Below, in pieces: positions 10,980-20,978 of a stretch of 64,000 nucleotides of DNA. The first letter of the stretch is position 1. The number at the start of each line of letters is the position of its first letter. Source of the stretch: Tuctoria greenei. Lineage: Eukaryota > Streptophyta > Magnoliopsida > Poales > Poaceae. Made by a program: the position numbers and the translations under genes. The notes beneath the pieces were generated by a model that was not told the DNA's origin, searched no databases, and saw only the letters and a list, made by a program, of their open reading frames with translations. The DNA lies in the NCBI GenBank assembly GCA_036927565.1, contig JAYESD010000011.1:95703178-95767177 (forward strand), written 5' to 3'.

Positions 10980-11898
10980 TGCAATCCTTCTGACGGTGAC
11001 CTTTGTCTAAACAAAAGCGGCACTGATCTTTATCCACTTTCACATCCTTATTATAAGGATGGCTTTGTGGAAACTTACTCTTATCTTTATCATGGTGAGT
11101 TGAACCATGATACTTAAAAGATTGCTTAGAAGAATAATTCTTCTTAGCCTTACCTTTTCCCTTCACGTAATTAATAGCATCATAGCCGTGAAGGGACTTA
11201 ATCCTCTCTTCCTCCTGAACACACATAGCCATGAGTTTTTCTATGTTCCATAGTTCAGGTTGAGAGTTGTAGTTGATGACAAAAGTCTCAAATTCCTTAG
11301 GAAGTGAGGCAATGATGAGATGCACAATGAACTCATCTTTAATCCCCAAATCCATAGGCTTAAGCTTTGCAGCCATATTTGTCATCCTTAAGATGTGCTC
11401 ACGCACACCACCTCCATGATATTTTTCAGTAACAAGCCTCTTGATAAGAGTGCTTGCAGTGGCCTTAGAAGAACCAGTAAACTGATTCTCTATCCTTTGG
11501 AGGTACTCAACAGCAGTTTCACATTCAGGGATTGCTCCCCGAATGGCCTCAGTGATAGTGCCCTTAATTACCATCAAACATTTCCTGTTTGATTTCTTCC
11601 ACTTATAACAATCAATGTCATAAGCCAATAACTCAGTAGTATATTCCTTTGTCCTCACGGCAAAGGCTTCCTGAGTTTCATCAGCATTTCTTACTGGTTC
11701 AACCGGTGCAACCGGATATGGAGTAGTGAGAGCCAAGTCTATCTCAGAGACTGCCAAAGCAATCTCCAACTTCTCTCGCCATCTCCCATAATTGCTTCCA
11801 TTGAGTGGATCAATAGAAGCGATGAAACTCAGTGCTGAATTAGCATTGGAGGAACCTTCATAATCAAAAAAACCAAAATCAAGAAGAATGCATAGATG
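10903..11898 (-). CDS. Copia gag (nucleocapsid) protein
   Basis: The typical Copia gag domain (UBN2-like) is clear: NGSNYGRWREKLEIAL near the N-terminus, then IASLPKEFETFV in the middle. A basic Lys/Ser/His-rich tail and a CCHC zinc knuckle (CRFCLDKGHRQKDC, C-X2-C-X4-H-X4-C) follow. Gag would form the virus-like particle and bind element RNA. The frame stays open upstream to about 11898 through NSALSFIASIDPL, but I see no in-frame ATG. The first codon may be supplied by splicing or has been lost. The last 25 residues run past the knuckle into what should be protease and then stop, which fits a deletion at that junction. Confidence 0.88.
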   Translation of the reverse strand, partial: HLCILLDFGFFDYEGSSNANSALSFIASIDPLNGSNYGRWREKLEIALAVSEIDLALTTPYPVAPVEPVRNADETQEAFAVRTKEYTTELLAYDIDCYKWKKSNRKCLMVIKGTITEAIRGAIPECETAVEYLQRIENQFTGSSKATASTLIKRLVTEKYHGGGVREHILRMTNMAAKLKPMDLGIKDEFIVHLIIASLPKEFETFVINYNSQPELWNIEKLMAMCVQEEERIKSLHGYDAINYVKGKGKAKKNYSSKQSFKYHGSTHHDKDKSKFPQSHPYNKDVKVDKDQCRFCLDKGHRQKDCIGFLKWCCKNGVKYEEDPRKRGKGH

Positions 11899-11911
11899 TT
11901 AACCACAAGAA

Positions 11912-12345
11912 AATGATGAGTTTTATCTTTCACTTTGGTTACTCGACCAAAACTCAACATTTGAGAATAACTGAAAATTAACATAGTAATTTATCTTTCG
12001 CTTTGGTTACTCGACCAAATTACTATGTTCTTACAAAAAGAATGTCATTAATGCCTTTCGCTTTGGTTACTCAGCCAATAATGACATTGAAACTGAATAT
12101 TAAAGAACAACTGAAATACATAGTAATTTATCTTTCGCTTTGGTTACTCGACCAAATTACTATGTACTTAGAAAAATAATGTCATTAATGCCTTTCGCTT
12201 TGGTTACTCGGCCAATAATGACATTAATAAAACTTAAAATCATGATAATTCTATTTTTCACTTTGGTTACTCAATAGAATTTCATGCAACTTAAATTGAC
12301 ATAGCAATTTATCTTTCGCTTTGGTTACTCGACCAAATTGCTATG
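11912..12345 (-). repeat. array of seven hairpins with a common loop in the Copia leader
   Basis: Seven inverted repeats stand head to tail, each centred on the same 18-19-base sequence (CTTTCGCTTTGGTTACTC or a close variant on the plus strand). Arms: 11912-11923/11950-11961; 11981-11992/12017-12028 (ACATAGTAATTT, perfect); 12041-12050/12079-12088 (AATGTCATTA, perfect); 12117-12129/12154-12166; 12177-12187/12216-12226; 12241-12255/12273-12286; 12300-12310/12335-12345. The stems differ between hairpins while the loops stay conserved. Stems 2, 4 and 7 show a compensatory change (T:A to C:G). The array lies between the primer site and gag, where retroelement packaging and dimerisation signals usually sit. 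The role is inferred. Confidence 0.92.
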
Positions 12346-12402
12346 ACAATAAACTTAATTCACAGCGGAAGCTTAATTTAATAAGCAAACTTAATTGTAT
12401 AG

Positions 12403-12778
12403 CACGGACTAGTCCGCACACGGCCGGACTAGTCCGAACTCTTACAGTATGGTTTTCGGACTAGTCCGGTCCATCAAAAACATTTGATCCGTTCTTTATT
12501 GAACTTTTCGAGTTTGGTCCATACTATTCCGGACTAGTACGACCAACCCCGGAAAAGTTTCAAATAAAAAACTGGAAAAAAATGTCAAAATACCCAAAAG
12601 GGAATCTTAATCTTACCATCTTACCAAAACAACTTAATTTTCACAATGGATTTCAATCCAAAGTGCTTAATTGGTTTTCAATCAGATGAACGCGTCAAAA
12701 CGCCCTGATCCGAAAACCTAATCACTTAACTGTGGCACACCGGACTAGTCCGGCCCTTAGACCGGACAAGTCCGGACC
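12403..12778. repeat. dispersed CGGACTAGTCCG palindromes in the Copia leader
   Basis: Copies lie at about 12404, 12423 and 12459, a mutated one at about 12533, and a pair at about 12743-12778 (CGGACTAGTCCG followed by CGGACAAGTCCG). They are outside the LTR but use the same 12-base palindromes as the LTR tandem units. Confidence 0.85.
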
Positions 12779-12841
12779 TTCAAAACTTTCAGCGAAAAAC
12801 TTCGATCAAAACTCAATTCGAAGTGATTAGTGGTCTAAACG

Positions 12842-12853
12842 GCTCTGATACCA
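12842..12853 (-). other. primer-binding site (initiator Met tRNA)
   Basis: The minus strand reads TGGTATCAGAGC one base inside the 5' LTR. This is the standard plant Copia site complementary to the 3' end of initiator methionine tRNA. Confidence 0.95.
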
Positions 12854-12854
12854 T

Positions 12855-13535
12855 TGTTAGACAACAATAGGAAGCCCAAAGATCAAATAGCCACTAAATC
12901 ATCTCGAATTACATGGAGAAATCTGATTACAACATGAACACCAAGTGCTATCTCTCAAATAGCACAATAACATCAATGATACCTTCTCCTCCATCTTTGT
13001 TGTTGCTTGACGATGCAGCCATCTAGCCAACAAGGCGAGGCCGCAAGAAGAACGACGACGAGAGGCGTTTCCCCTTGTTCTTCTCTTGGTATCTTGATCG
13101 GATTCTGAGTGGATTAGAGTGTTCAAGTGTGTATGAATGTATGCCCTTAAGCCTTCTTTGATCACACACTTGACCCTCTTCTTATAGTTGACCAAGAGAC
13201 ACAAGAGGGGGCCTCCCACCCTTAGGAATTATTGAGTCTCCCGATCAGAGACTCAAAATTCGGTGGGTTGTGTCCTTTCAATTAGAACACATGTCAATTT
13301 CGAGTTCAAACTGACAGTTACTGAAAAATCGGACTAGTCCGTATAGGGTCCGGACTAGTCCGGTCACCCTTACTGGACAATATCGGACTAGTCCTCTAAG
13401 GGTCCGGACTAGTCCGGTCACCCTTACTTGACAAAACCGGACTAGTCCTCTAAGGGTCCGGACTAGTCCGGTCACCCTTACTGGACAAAACCGGACTAGT
13501 CCGGTCTTTACCGGACAAGTCCGGTACTCCCAACA
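12855..13535 (-). repeat. Copia LTR (5' LTR in element sense)
   Basis: This is the partner of 6901-7581, with the same length and termini. It directly follows the primer-binding site at 12842-12853, so it is the promoter-carrying LTR. The 54-bp tandem units start at 13330, 13384 and 13438. Confidence 0.95.
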
Positions 13536-14280
13536 GGTGCTTGTTATTTTCTCAATCCAACGATATTTTACTCTGAAAGGTTCTGTCATGACCCTGTATC
13601 AGTGGTGACATCATAACCTGTATGAAACGAGTGGTAAAAAAACAACAGGCAGTGTTCGTGGCTGACCAGTTAGACCTATGCAAAAGAAGTCATGTTTGTT
13701 TGACTCAGATACAACAGCTCAAGAAGCCATGAAAATACCTCAAGGTAAATAAAAGCTACAAATCATTTCCTGCCTGAATCATTTTTAAATATTTGAGCAA
13801 CATTTTGTTTGTACCACTCTCCTGGCCTGTCACTTATAGTTGTCTGATTTTCTTTTGATGGAAATTTCTTTTGCGATACTTATAAGTACTAAAGTTTCTG
13901 GATGGCATGCTTTTTTTGATCCTAAATATTATGTTGGTTTGGTTTAGGAACTCCAACCACATTAGGGAACCGTACAATAGGCAAAGTGGTAGCTACATAC
14001 TTTTGTCCCATTTACCTCGTAGGGCTGAGCCTCCAAAAATAATTTCAAATGTCTCTCACGTGTGGAGCCACAATGGGAATACGACATACTGTCTCATATC
14101 AGACTCTGATGGCTTCTATTGATCTGTAGTTATGGGGCAAATTATTGATCTTGCATGTGTAAATGTGTGTGGGTGGTGTGTGAGTTTGTATACAGGTGGA
14201 CGTATACTAGCTGAAAACGATACCGAGGTTATTTTTTTTAAAAAAAAAGATCCATAGTCATTTCTATAATTATTAATGAT

Positions 14281-14940
14281 GTTCATGAACTTGTCTCAAT
14301 GATCTGTGAAGTTGATGATGATATTTGTGCCCAGAACATCATTCTGATTGACTTGCATGATGCATCACCACATCTGCATGCTGTCCTGAAGAAATATGAT
14401 CACTTATACTTTATTTACAGTAGGTGCCGACTACTGCATCAACCTTCTCGAGAATATAGCATCACTTGATCATGTGAAAAATGGGGTCCTAATGACGGCA
14501 AGGCACATCATAAGAATTATAATAGCCAAGCCTTGGCAATCAAAATCACGGAACATTATATTCCCTTTGGTTGGACCATAAGTAACTGTCTCTTGAAGTA
14601 CGTGGCTATGTTTGTAGCATTATATAGGCTAGTGTCACAGAGGGCAATTCTGATGGAGATGTTTACCTCTTCCGGATGGATGTCCTGTGACCAAACTTCG
14701 AGGAATCTGTCAAGGCAGATATCTGAAATAATAGAATTTGGAAATTTGCACTAGTGAGTTGCTGCTAGCGTTGGTGGTTACAGACCCAATTATCAATGTT
14801 TTATTGAACCTACAAACCGATAAATGCCCAATCAGTGTCTTCTTTTGCACCGTCCATGATATCGTACAACCTAGAGTTACAAGGAGCAGCATACTTCTCA
14901 AGTTCAAAGTTGAAAATTGTGGAACATTTCGTTCTTCATG
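14281..14940 (+). pseudogene. hAT-like transposase fragment
   Basis: Translation pieces include DYCINLLENIASLDHVK, TARHIIRIII, ISNCLLKYVAMFV, QRAILMEMFTSSGWMSC, then LSRQISEIIEFGN and VVTDPIINVLLNLQTDK. These follow the order of a hAT (DUF659-type) transposase around and after the 'HCLNL' and 'RFAT' motifs. The last block matches the segment before the C-terminal dimerisation region. Stops and a frame change are present, and there is no start codon. The near-identical copy at 54920-55590 has the same overall damage. Confidence 0.6.
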
Positions 14941-15342
14941 AAATGTTTTCTCAAGTGAGCTTACAATTTGCGGAATAAAAAATTGCTAATGGTCAATACA
15001 AAAACATCGAGGATGACACTCAAAACATTGGGAGATCAGAAATGCACAACCCAGGAATAATAAAATCTCCATTCTCATAAGTGGTGTGGGATCTAACCCA
15101 GATGATGAAATAAGCGGGGCCAAGATAGATGCTGTATAATAGTGCCAAGGAAGTTGACAGAATGGTTTTGTTGAAAAGTGTAGCAATGGACACTTTTACG
15201 ACTGGTATATATGAAACAAGTTCATCTCAATATGCTAAAATATACAGCACAGAGAATGTAATGAATGGAATTTGATTGACAACAAATCATGAGACCTGTG
15301 GTTCTGAGAAGAGTCGCAGTTGTCGAATTGAAGAGCACTTAT

Positions 15343-15420
15343 TGTCATCAGTGTGGCAAGAGATTTAAGAGCACTGATTCATTTTGGTTGCAAGTCCAGT
15401 AGTCATCTGCATGAGGAGTA
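15343..15420 (+). pseudogene. C2H2-type zinc finger relic
   Basis: The frame reads CHQCGKRFKSTDSFWL, followed by a position that is His in sister copies (LHV, LHA), then a broken SH motif. This fits a C-X2-C...F.....L..H finger. Related copies are at 55993 and 57217. It may be the DNA-binding end of a transposase or of a captured gene, and nothing around it is intact. Confidence 0.4.
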
Positions 15421-15736
15421 CAAACGCATATGCATGATGTAAGAAAAGCCTTTGTAATGCAGACCCCATACAAAGAGATCGAGAAGCATGACCTGAAGAT
15501 TATTCAGAAGGCATGACAATGTTTACAAAAAATGCAACGGTAGCTGGGCGGCTGCTGGAGCATAGTACTAATGCTACTGATGTGATATGCACAATTACAT
15601 ATGTCCACGAGGATACACTAGATGTGATTGTAGTGGCAAACATATTGTTAAATCTGTCACAAACAACAGTTAGAGAGGACGCTTTGAAGGATCCAACATC
15701 ATCACATTCTGTACCAGTTTTCAAGTAAAAACCATG

Positions 15737-16060
15737 CATCAACCGCCTCGAGAATATAAAAGCACTTGATCATGTGAGTGAGATACTAATGAAGGCAAGG
15801 CACATCACAAGAACTATAAATGCATGGTCATGCCCTTCCAATGGCAATGAGAGAGTACTATATTCCCTGTGGCTAGACCACAAGAAACTGTTTCTTGAAA
15901 TACGTGGCTATGTTTGTCACACTAGAGAGGCTAGTGTATTTTCTGAAATGGGAAAACAGCTGGGGAGATCCATACTGTTATAAATATATTAAATATGATA
16001 CCAAGAAAAAGTTCAGAGAATACATACCAGAGTTACATCAAAGTATTCAACCATTCTAGG
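15737..16060 (+). pseudogene. second hAT-like fragment of the unit
   Basis: The blocks SEILMKARHITRTINA, a CG-stop motif, FLKYVAMFVTLERLV (after a frame change) and KFREYIPELHQSIQPF repeat the region also seen at 14400-14640 with a different continuation. The equivalents in the second unit are at 56386 and 57609. No intact frame remains. Confidence 0.55.
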
Positions 16061-16229
16061 AATATGTCTGTATCACTAAAGTTGTGAGATTGCAGAGTAT
16101 AGTCATTAAAAAAGAGTGATATCCAGGATCTAAAGGAAGGAGTAACATGATGGAAGATCCATTGATTCCAAGTTGACCAGCAAGCAAATGATCGCAATAT
16201 CCATTGATTCCTAGTGCTGGACCTCCTCA

Positions 16230-17140
16230 GTGAACCCTGCCAACAGAAGTTTCCCGATCTCGACCCCAATAGCTAGATGCTTCTGCTCATCAAAACGATG
16301 CAGTCGTTGTTTGATGGGATGGGAGCCCGACATAATGTGGAGGGTTCCTCTGAGATCTGCATGGGAATGCCCGACATGTCAGAGGATTTCTAGGGAAAGA
16401 CGTTTCGATTGGAGCGTAGGAAGTCGATAAGCGCGCCTTCCTGGCCTAGAGCGGTGCAGACCGGAACCATATTGGTCGGGCCCTCGAGGTCGTTTTGGAC
16501 CATCTTCGTGTCTTTCGGGAGCTGGAAGGTGCCGTATGATGTGGCCGGGTCGGGCAAACCTTCTGCCATGGGCTATTGGTGCTCGCCGAGCTCTACTGCT
16601 GCTATCACCACTGAAGCTAGTTCACAGGCGCTCTGCTCATAAAGAAAGGCTTGCCGGTTCTTCGCTATTACAGTGATGCCACTCTTGGGGCCGGGCACCT
16701 TTAGTTTGAGGTAGGTGCAGTTTGGGATGGCCATGAACCTTGCATAATATGGTCATCCCAAACTAAAGTGACAAAAGAAATCAAAGTTGGGGGCCTCGAA
16801 TGTGAGGGTCTCTGTGCAGAAGTTGGATTCATCCCCGAACGTGATGGGTGGTCAATCTTTCCGAGCGGCATCACTGGCTCATCGGGGATGACACCGTAGA
16901 AAGTTGCTCCGGTCAGGAGAAGGCAGGATCTCGATATTCCCATCATGTCAAGGGTCCTTAAGTATAGTATGTTAAGGCCACTTCCACCGTCCACATCAAC
17001 ACTTCGGTGAGGTGCTTGGGGCTGACAATCGGGTCTACGATTAAAGGAAAGTGCCCTGTCTGCGGGAGGAGGTCAGGGTGGTCCGACCTGTCGAATATGA
17101 CCCCCCATCCCCGACCACCAGAGGAGGGTCGGGGCGGCCG
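16230..17140 (-). pseudogene. Gypsy pol fragment with retropepsin-like region
   Basis: On the minus strand the frame gives MDGGSGLNILYLRTLDMMGI, the Asp-Gly-Gly-Ser form of the retropepsin active site found in Tat-type Gypsy elements. MPLGKIDHP and a linker toward the RT follow. It is preceded by DRSDHPD and IVDPIVSPK-like sequence. Stops and frameshifts break it, and no RT follows. The homologous copy is at 58095-58955. Confidence 0.65.
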
Positions 17141-17142
17141 AC

Positions 17143-18550
17143 TGTTGGTATTTCTTAATGTCTACAGGTGATCCTCGCAATGAATTCTAGAAATGTTGTT
17201 GGCACTAGGCTAACCTAATTCCAAGGCAAGATTAGTTCCTCAAGCGCACGGAAAGTACCGCTGTAGAAGTCACACAAGAGTATTCCCTAGGATATCATAT
17301 TTATTTTATCCCAATGCAAGACAAGTAAAGTGTGGTAGAATCATGGATAGAGTAGGATGTTCTTGTGATGGTCCTAGTAGGATTGATAAATAATGGATTG
17401 GGGTAGTGTGGCATACACCTAAGCAATCTACACTAAAGGGTAAAATGGTCCTAGTGGGAGCTAAACTACGAGAAGTTTACTCCTACTGTACTCTAAGTAT
17501 ACATATGCATAGCCTAAGAATATACACACCAACGTGTTAGAGGTGAATACTAGGGCTTAGTTATCCAACACATCTGGAACGAGTGTGTTCCTGTGACAAA
17601 GCCGGAATGATTCTTGCTAAGAGCCTTTGGTGTAGCCGAACGTGGGAGAGTACAAAGGACGGACAGGGCTATCGCCACCTACCGCCTACCCCTACAACCT
17701 ATGGGTCTACGAGACATCCAACATTACCTAACTATCCAAGCACCACACTTGCATGCTAAGTATGCCTTAAGTGATGCAGTACAAGTACCTTTCTAAGGCA
17801 ATAACTAGCCTAAACATTGTTGAACCAATGTTGGGACAAAGCACTAACTTATTCATACCAAAACATTCATGTTATTACCTAATTAGACTATAGTGTAGGC
17901 GTATGGTGTTTATGATGGCATAATAACAACATTACTATGGAATCATAATAACATCTACACCTATCACATACATGGACTCCACAATCAAAAAAGAAACATT
18001 TTGTAGAAACATATACGTAAAGAGAGACTAGTGAATATATTAAATAGAATAATGTCACAAATAAAGGAAAAAATACATGAGCCATACCTTTCCCAAAATA
18101 GACTTGGGAGTAGAGGCTCCTCTCTACAGCCTAACCTCCACTAAGGACTTGAAGAACTAGTGTAACCAAGAGAGTGATGCTCAAGTGGTGTGTGTGGAAA
18201 AGTGTGGTGTGGGTCCTATTTATACATGAAGTTCAGTCGATTCCAATCAAGATAAGCACGCGAAGCAGTCTTCGCCGCTATTAGGGAGCCATAGAAGAGT
18301 GCCACACGTCGTTTGTCCACGAAAGGCACCCATACCATATTTGCCGAGTTAGGGGTCCATCGAGTTGTCCTTGTCAATCCTCGCGGTGTGCTTCCTTCAA
18401 GTGACTAACATGTAGGCCCTATTTCCATTCCGCATGAATTGCCATCGGGTTCCCTCGGATACACCTGAGAATGTGGGTCCATGGATCCATGGAAGGCCAC
18501 ATGTCATTGCCTGATTGGTTGGGATGTCACTTTTAGGATTGCTCCCAACA
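17143..18550 (-). repeat. solo or truncated LTR inserted in the Gypsy relic
   Basis: The 1408-bp block begins TGTTGGTATTTC and ends GCTCCCAACA on the plus strand. The next bases, ATTCTCCCC, read GGGGAGAAT on the minus strand, a polypurine-tract-like stretch, so the LTR probably faces minus and about 150 bp of internal DNA remains to its right. The copy at 58956-60362 has nearly the same length and the same neighbours. The 3' part alone survives at 49611-49984. Confidence 0.65.
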
Positions 18551-18704
18551 ATTCTCCCCATTCTTACAATAAAATACATGCATGCACTATTTCTCCACGT
18601 ACAAGCGGAATTATGTCGAATATAAAAGTGATGTGTGTAAGAAATATTTATTTTTTGATATAATTTAGTTATATTGATGGTCAAAATTGGTATATAAAAA
18701 TTTC

Positions 18705-19084
18705 CAACACTGTTGTTGTGACATTGAACTCCAGGGCATAGTGGGGGACATCAGCACGTATTCAGCGGCCCCTACATAGGAGGATGCTGAAATGTTGCTG
18801 GAGATGCTCACGTTGGGGTTGTCAGTCGTCCTGCCTGTCAGAGGTTGGACGACATGTCTCATGCTGGAGACTCGGAGAGTGCTAGAATCACTTGTGAAGA
18901 AGTCCAAGTTCCCAAACCTGGTGGTGGGGAAGTGTGGGGTCGACGTCTAGCCCGTCGCCCCTGGTGACGTTGAACTCGAAGTCACCGAATATGACCTTCG
19001 TGCCGGGCACGAAGGCTTGGCGTGATGAAGCCATCGAGGAATCATAGAGTGGAACACACGGCAGTCCCGTACTGGTGTGCCAAC
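18705..19084 (-). pseudogene. Gypsy primer-site and gag 5' fragment
   Basis: Just inside the LTR the minus strand reads TTGGCACACCAG, resembling the primer site of the Tat element at 35871. A frame follows with ASSRQAFVPGTKVIFGDFEF and LDVDPTLPHH, and then breaks. Copies are at 50130-50518 and 60520-60854. I take it as the start of a Gypsy internal region; the protein domain is not certain. Confidence 0.45.
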
Positions 19085-19705
19085 TGTTGGTTTTGGGACT
19101 TCCAACTAGTACCAATTTTGTTGCGCGTTCATCCTTGAGATGGCCTAGCTACTTCAACAGAGGGTTTATACTAGTTTAGGCAAGATGCACTATGTCATGT
19201 GTTTTTCTCATGCTCTTTCGTTGATTATGGGAAAGTTCTTACAAGCGAGTCTCTCACTGTGGAGAATGGCCTTCAGGCCCTTTTATAGGTTGCCTGACCA
19301 TCCCCTGTCTAATCATTCTATATACCTCCTGACTCCTCATAAAGGTGGCAAGGGTTACAGGTCACACATTCACTATGCATGTTGACGAAGCACCTTGTGA
19401 TAGAGTCAAACCGCGGAAAACGTTGTCCTGACTGTTGCAGTCTTGTCTCTTACCAGCGCCATAGTGATCGGATGTGATGGGGGCACCGTGCATGTCAGTT
19501 CGCCCTATCGCCTTCTGGTTAATGTCGATGCCTACTCCGAATGGCCTACAAGGAATTGATGGCTGCCTGCCCGTCTGTTGCCTGAGATCAGGCTTGGAGA
19601 TGCTGGCTCCCGACCTCACTAGATGGGTTCGCTTGCGGAGCACTTATCTAGAACTCGGTCAGGGGTCATGTATCAACTTGGTCATTATACCATAGCATGA
19701 CGGAC
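19085..19705 (-). repeat. Gypsy LTR, truncated at its right side
   Basis: It begins TGTTGGTTTTGG next to a primer-like sequence and holds a minus-strand TATA box (CCTATAAAAGGGCC near 19278). Related LTRs: 50519-51195 and 60855-61525 (full, about 670-677 bp, with TGTCAATG...TTGACA termini in the first) and 46545-47269 (partial). Homology stops near 19705. Confidence 0.7.
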
Positions 19706-20181
19706 TTAAATGTATGCTCATAATTTTTTTTTGACAAGTAGCTGCCTTTGCCCCAAATATAACTCTATTGATCAGTGGTGACATTCGCCTATAAGAGTTA
19801 TAACGGAAAAAATTCCTCGCACTCCCCTAGAGCTTGATCAGATAATGGAAGTGGAAAAGATCATCAGTAGTGGAGCAATTATGAAAGTTTCTAACAGAAA
19901 GATCAAGCTTCGTGACAAAAGAATATACGTAAGGCAGTTAGATTTTTAATAGATTATTGTTCCACATATCCTATCACATAATAACTGTGGAACCATCACC
20001 AATGCTACAACTAGTAATGCCGATATAGATATCTTTAAACCTATTGATATCATTTAACAAAAAGGAAGCTTTAACGTTTTTTCATGAGGCACACCAGTAT
20101 CATAGTACCTGGACAATATCAATCGGACCCATAGAATAGAGGGCCAATCTGATGGAGATGTTTATCTCTTCAGAATGGACT
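19706..20181. other. unassigned spacer, ending in hAT-like sequence
   Basis: I see no gene in 19706-20120. From about 20128 the sequence GGCCAATCTGATGGAGATG, then GTTTATCTCTTCAGAATGG, matches the end of the hAT-like block at 14640 and 62450. The composite unit is therefore re-entered here just before the CACTA insertion. Confidence 0.5.
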
Positions 20182-20714
20182 TTCCACTACATCAGAAAAG
20201 CTCATCCGAGACGTGCTCGAACGATGAAGGGAGACGAACAAACAGTGTGTCTTTGTCGTCGCGTCTCGCATTACATTGTCATCAGAGACGTGCAGCATGT
20301 GCATCGCCGATCAGACTAAGTGCGAGACAAGCTCAAAGAAAGTGTGTCTCCTTTCGTTGAGCCATAACATACATTCATTATGGTGTCATTGGAGACGTGA
20401 TTTGAGCGCGTCGCCCATCAGCATACATGCTAGAAAAGAACGAACATTGTGCGTTGCAGGTTTATTGACTGATCCTAGACGCGCTTTATTGAAGCGCGTC
20501 GCAGATTTTTTTACTAATCTGAGATAGGCTTTAAGGAAGCTTGTCTCCTTTCTTAAGAGTGCGTCTCCCTTTTAGCAGAGGAGAGGGAGACGTCGAGCAT
20601 AGGAGACACACTTCACTGCTAAGCCTGTTGCCATTTTGCGTCTCCGCACGGACCTTATATATGGCGCCATCAGTCTCTTCTCTTCGTTTGTCTTCTCTGT
20701 GCAGACAACCCACC

Positions 20715-20963
20715 ATGGCGAACGTTCCGCCGCCAAGCCCGCCGAGTGAGCCACCCTCCAAGAAAAAGTGTTGCCGCTCCCTCGAGAGAGTCAACAACGA
20801 GTTTGTTCGACAGGATGTTCGACCGGTTCTACAAACTGCTCGAGATGATGGCCGAGGTTCTCGGCGCCAAGGACCGCAGTATCCTGGTGGCGGCGATAGT
20901 GAGGAACCTCGGTTGCGAAGTTGCACCGCCGGATCTGGACGAGCCGGAGAAATCGGCAGTGTA
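20715..20963 (+). pseudogene. short ORF carried by the CACTA element, unknown product
   Basis: An ATG in good context (ACCATGGCG) at 20715 opens MANVPPPSPPSEPPSKKK, about 60 bp downstream of a TATATATGGCG stretch. The same region in another frame gives FDRMFDRFYKLLEMMAEVLG, then LVAAIVRNLGCEVAPPDLDE, ending in TAG at 20961. That second part looks more protein-like (amphipathic helix, acidic tail). A one-base frameshift near the A-run at 20760-20767 would join the two. I do not recognise the family. It may be a captured gene fragment or an element-encoded protein. Confidence 0.35.
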
Positions 20964-20978
20964 GGATCGAAGAGCACA

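Larger units (their letters stand above)
6901..13535 (-). mobile_element. complete Ty1/Copia LTR retrotransposon (protease-defective)
   Basis: Two 681-bp direct repeats bound the element and differ at one position by eye (near 13428). It is flanked by the 5-bp target duplication GGTGC at 6896-6900 and 13536-13540. Reading on the minus strand, the order is LTR (12855-13535), primer site, a roughly 0.9 kb leader with a hairpin array, gag, an integrase-RT-RNase H ORF, a polypurine tract, LTR (6901-7581). Integrase before RT identifies Copia. The near-identical LTRs imply a recent insertion. The protease catalytic motif is missing, so the element probably needed protease from a relative. It interrupts the composite unit in a stretch that is continuous at about 54440. 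Confidence 0.95.
13541..19705. repeat. composite relic unit, copy 1, second part
   Basis: This continues the unit after the Copia insertion and parallels 54440-61450, without the extra 1.2-kb duplication found there. In order it holds hAT-like fragments (plus), a Gypsy pol fragment (minus), a 1408-bp LTR, a Gypsy leader/gag fragment (minus) and a Gypsy LTR. Homology with the second copy stops at about 19705, within the LTR. Confidence 0.75.

Noticed and set aside
11912..12345. Regularly spaced repeats that could suggest a CRISPR-like array
   Set aside because: The repeated part is the loop of inverted repeats, spacing is irregular, the 'spacers' are palindromic stems, and the context is a eukaryotic retrotransposon leader.
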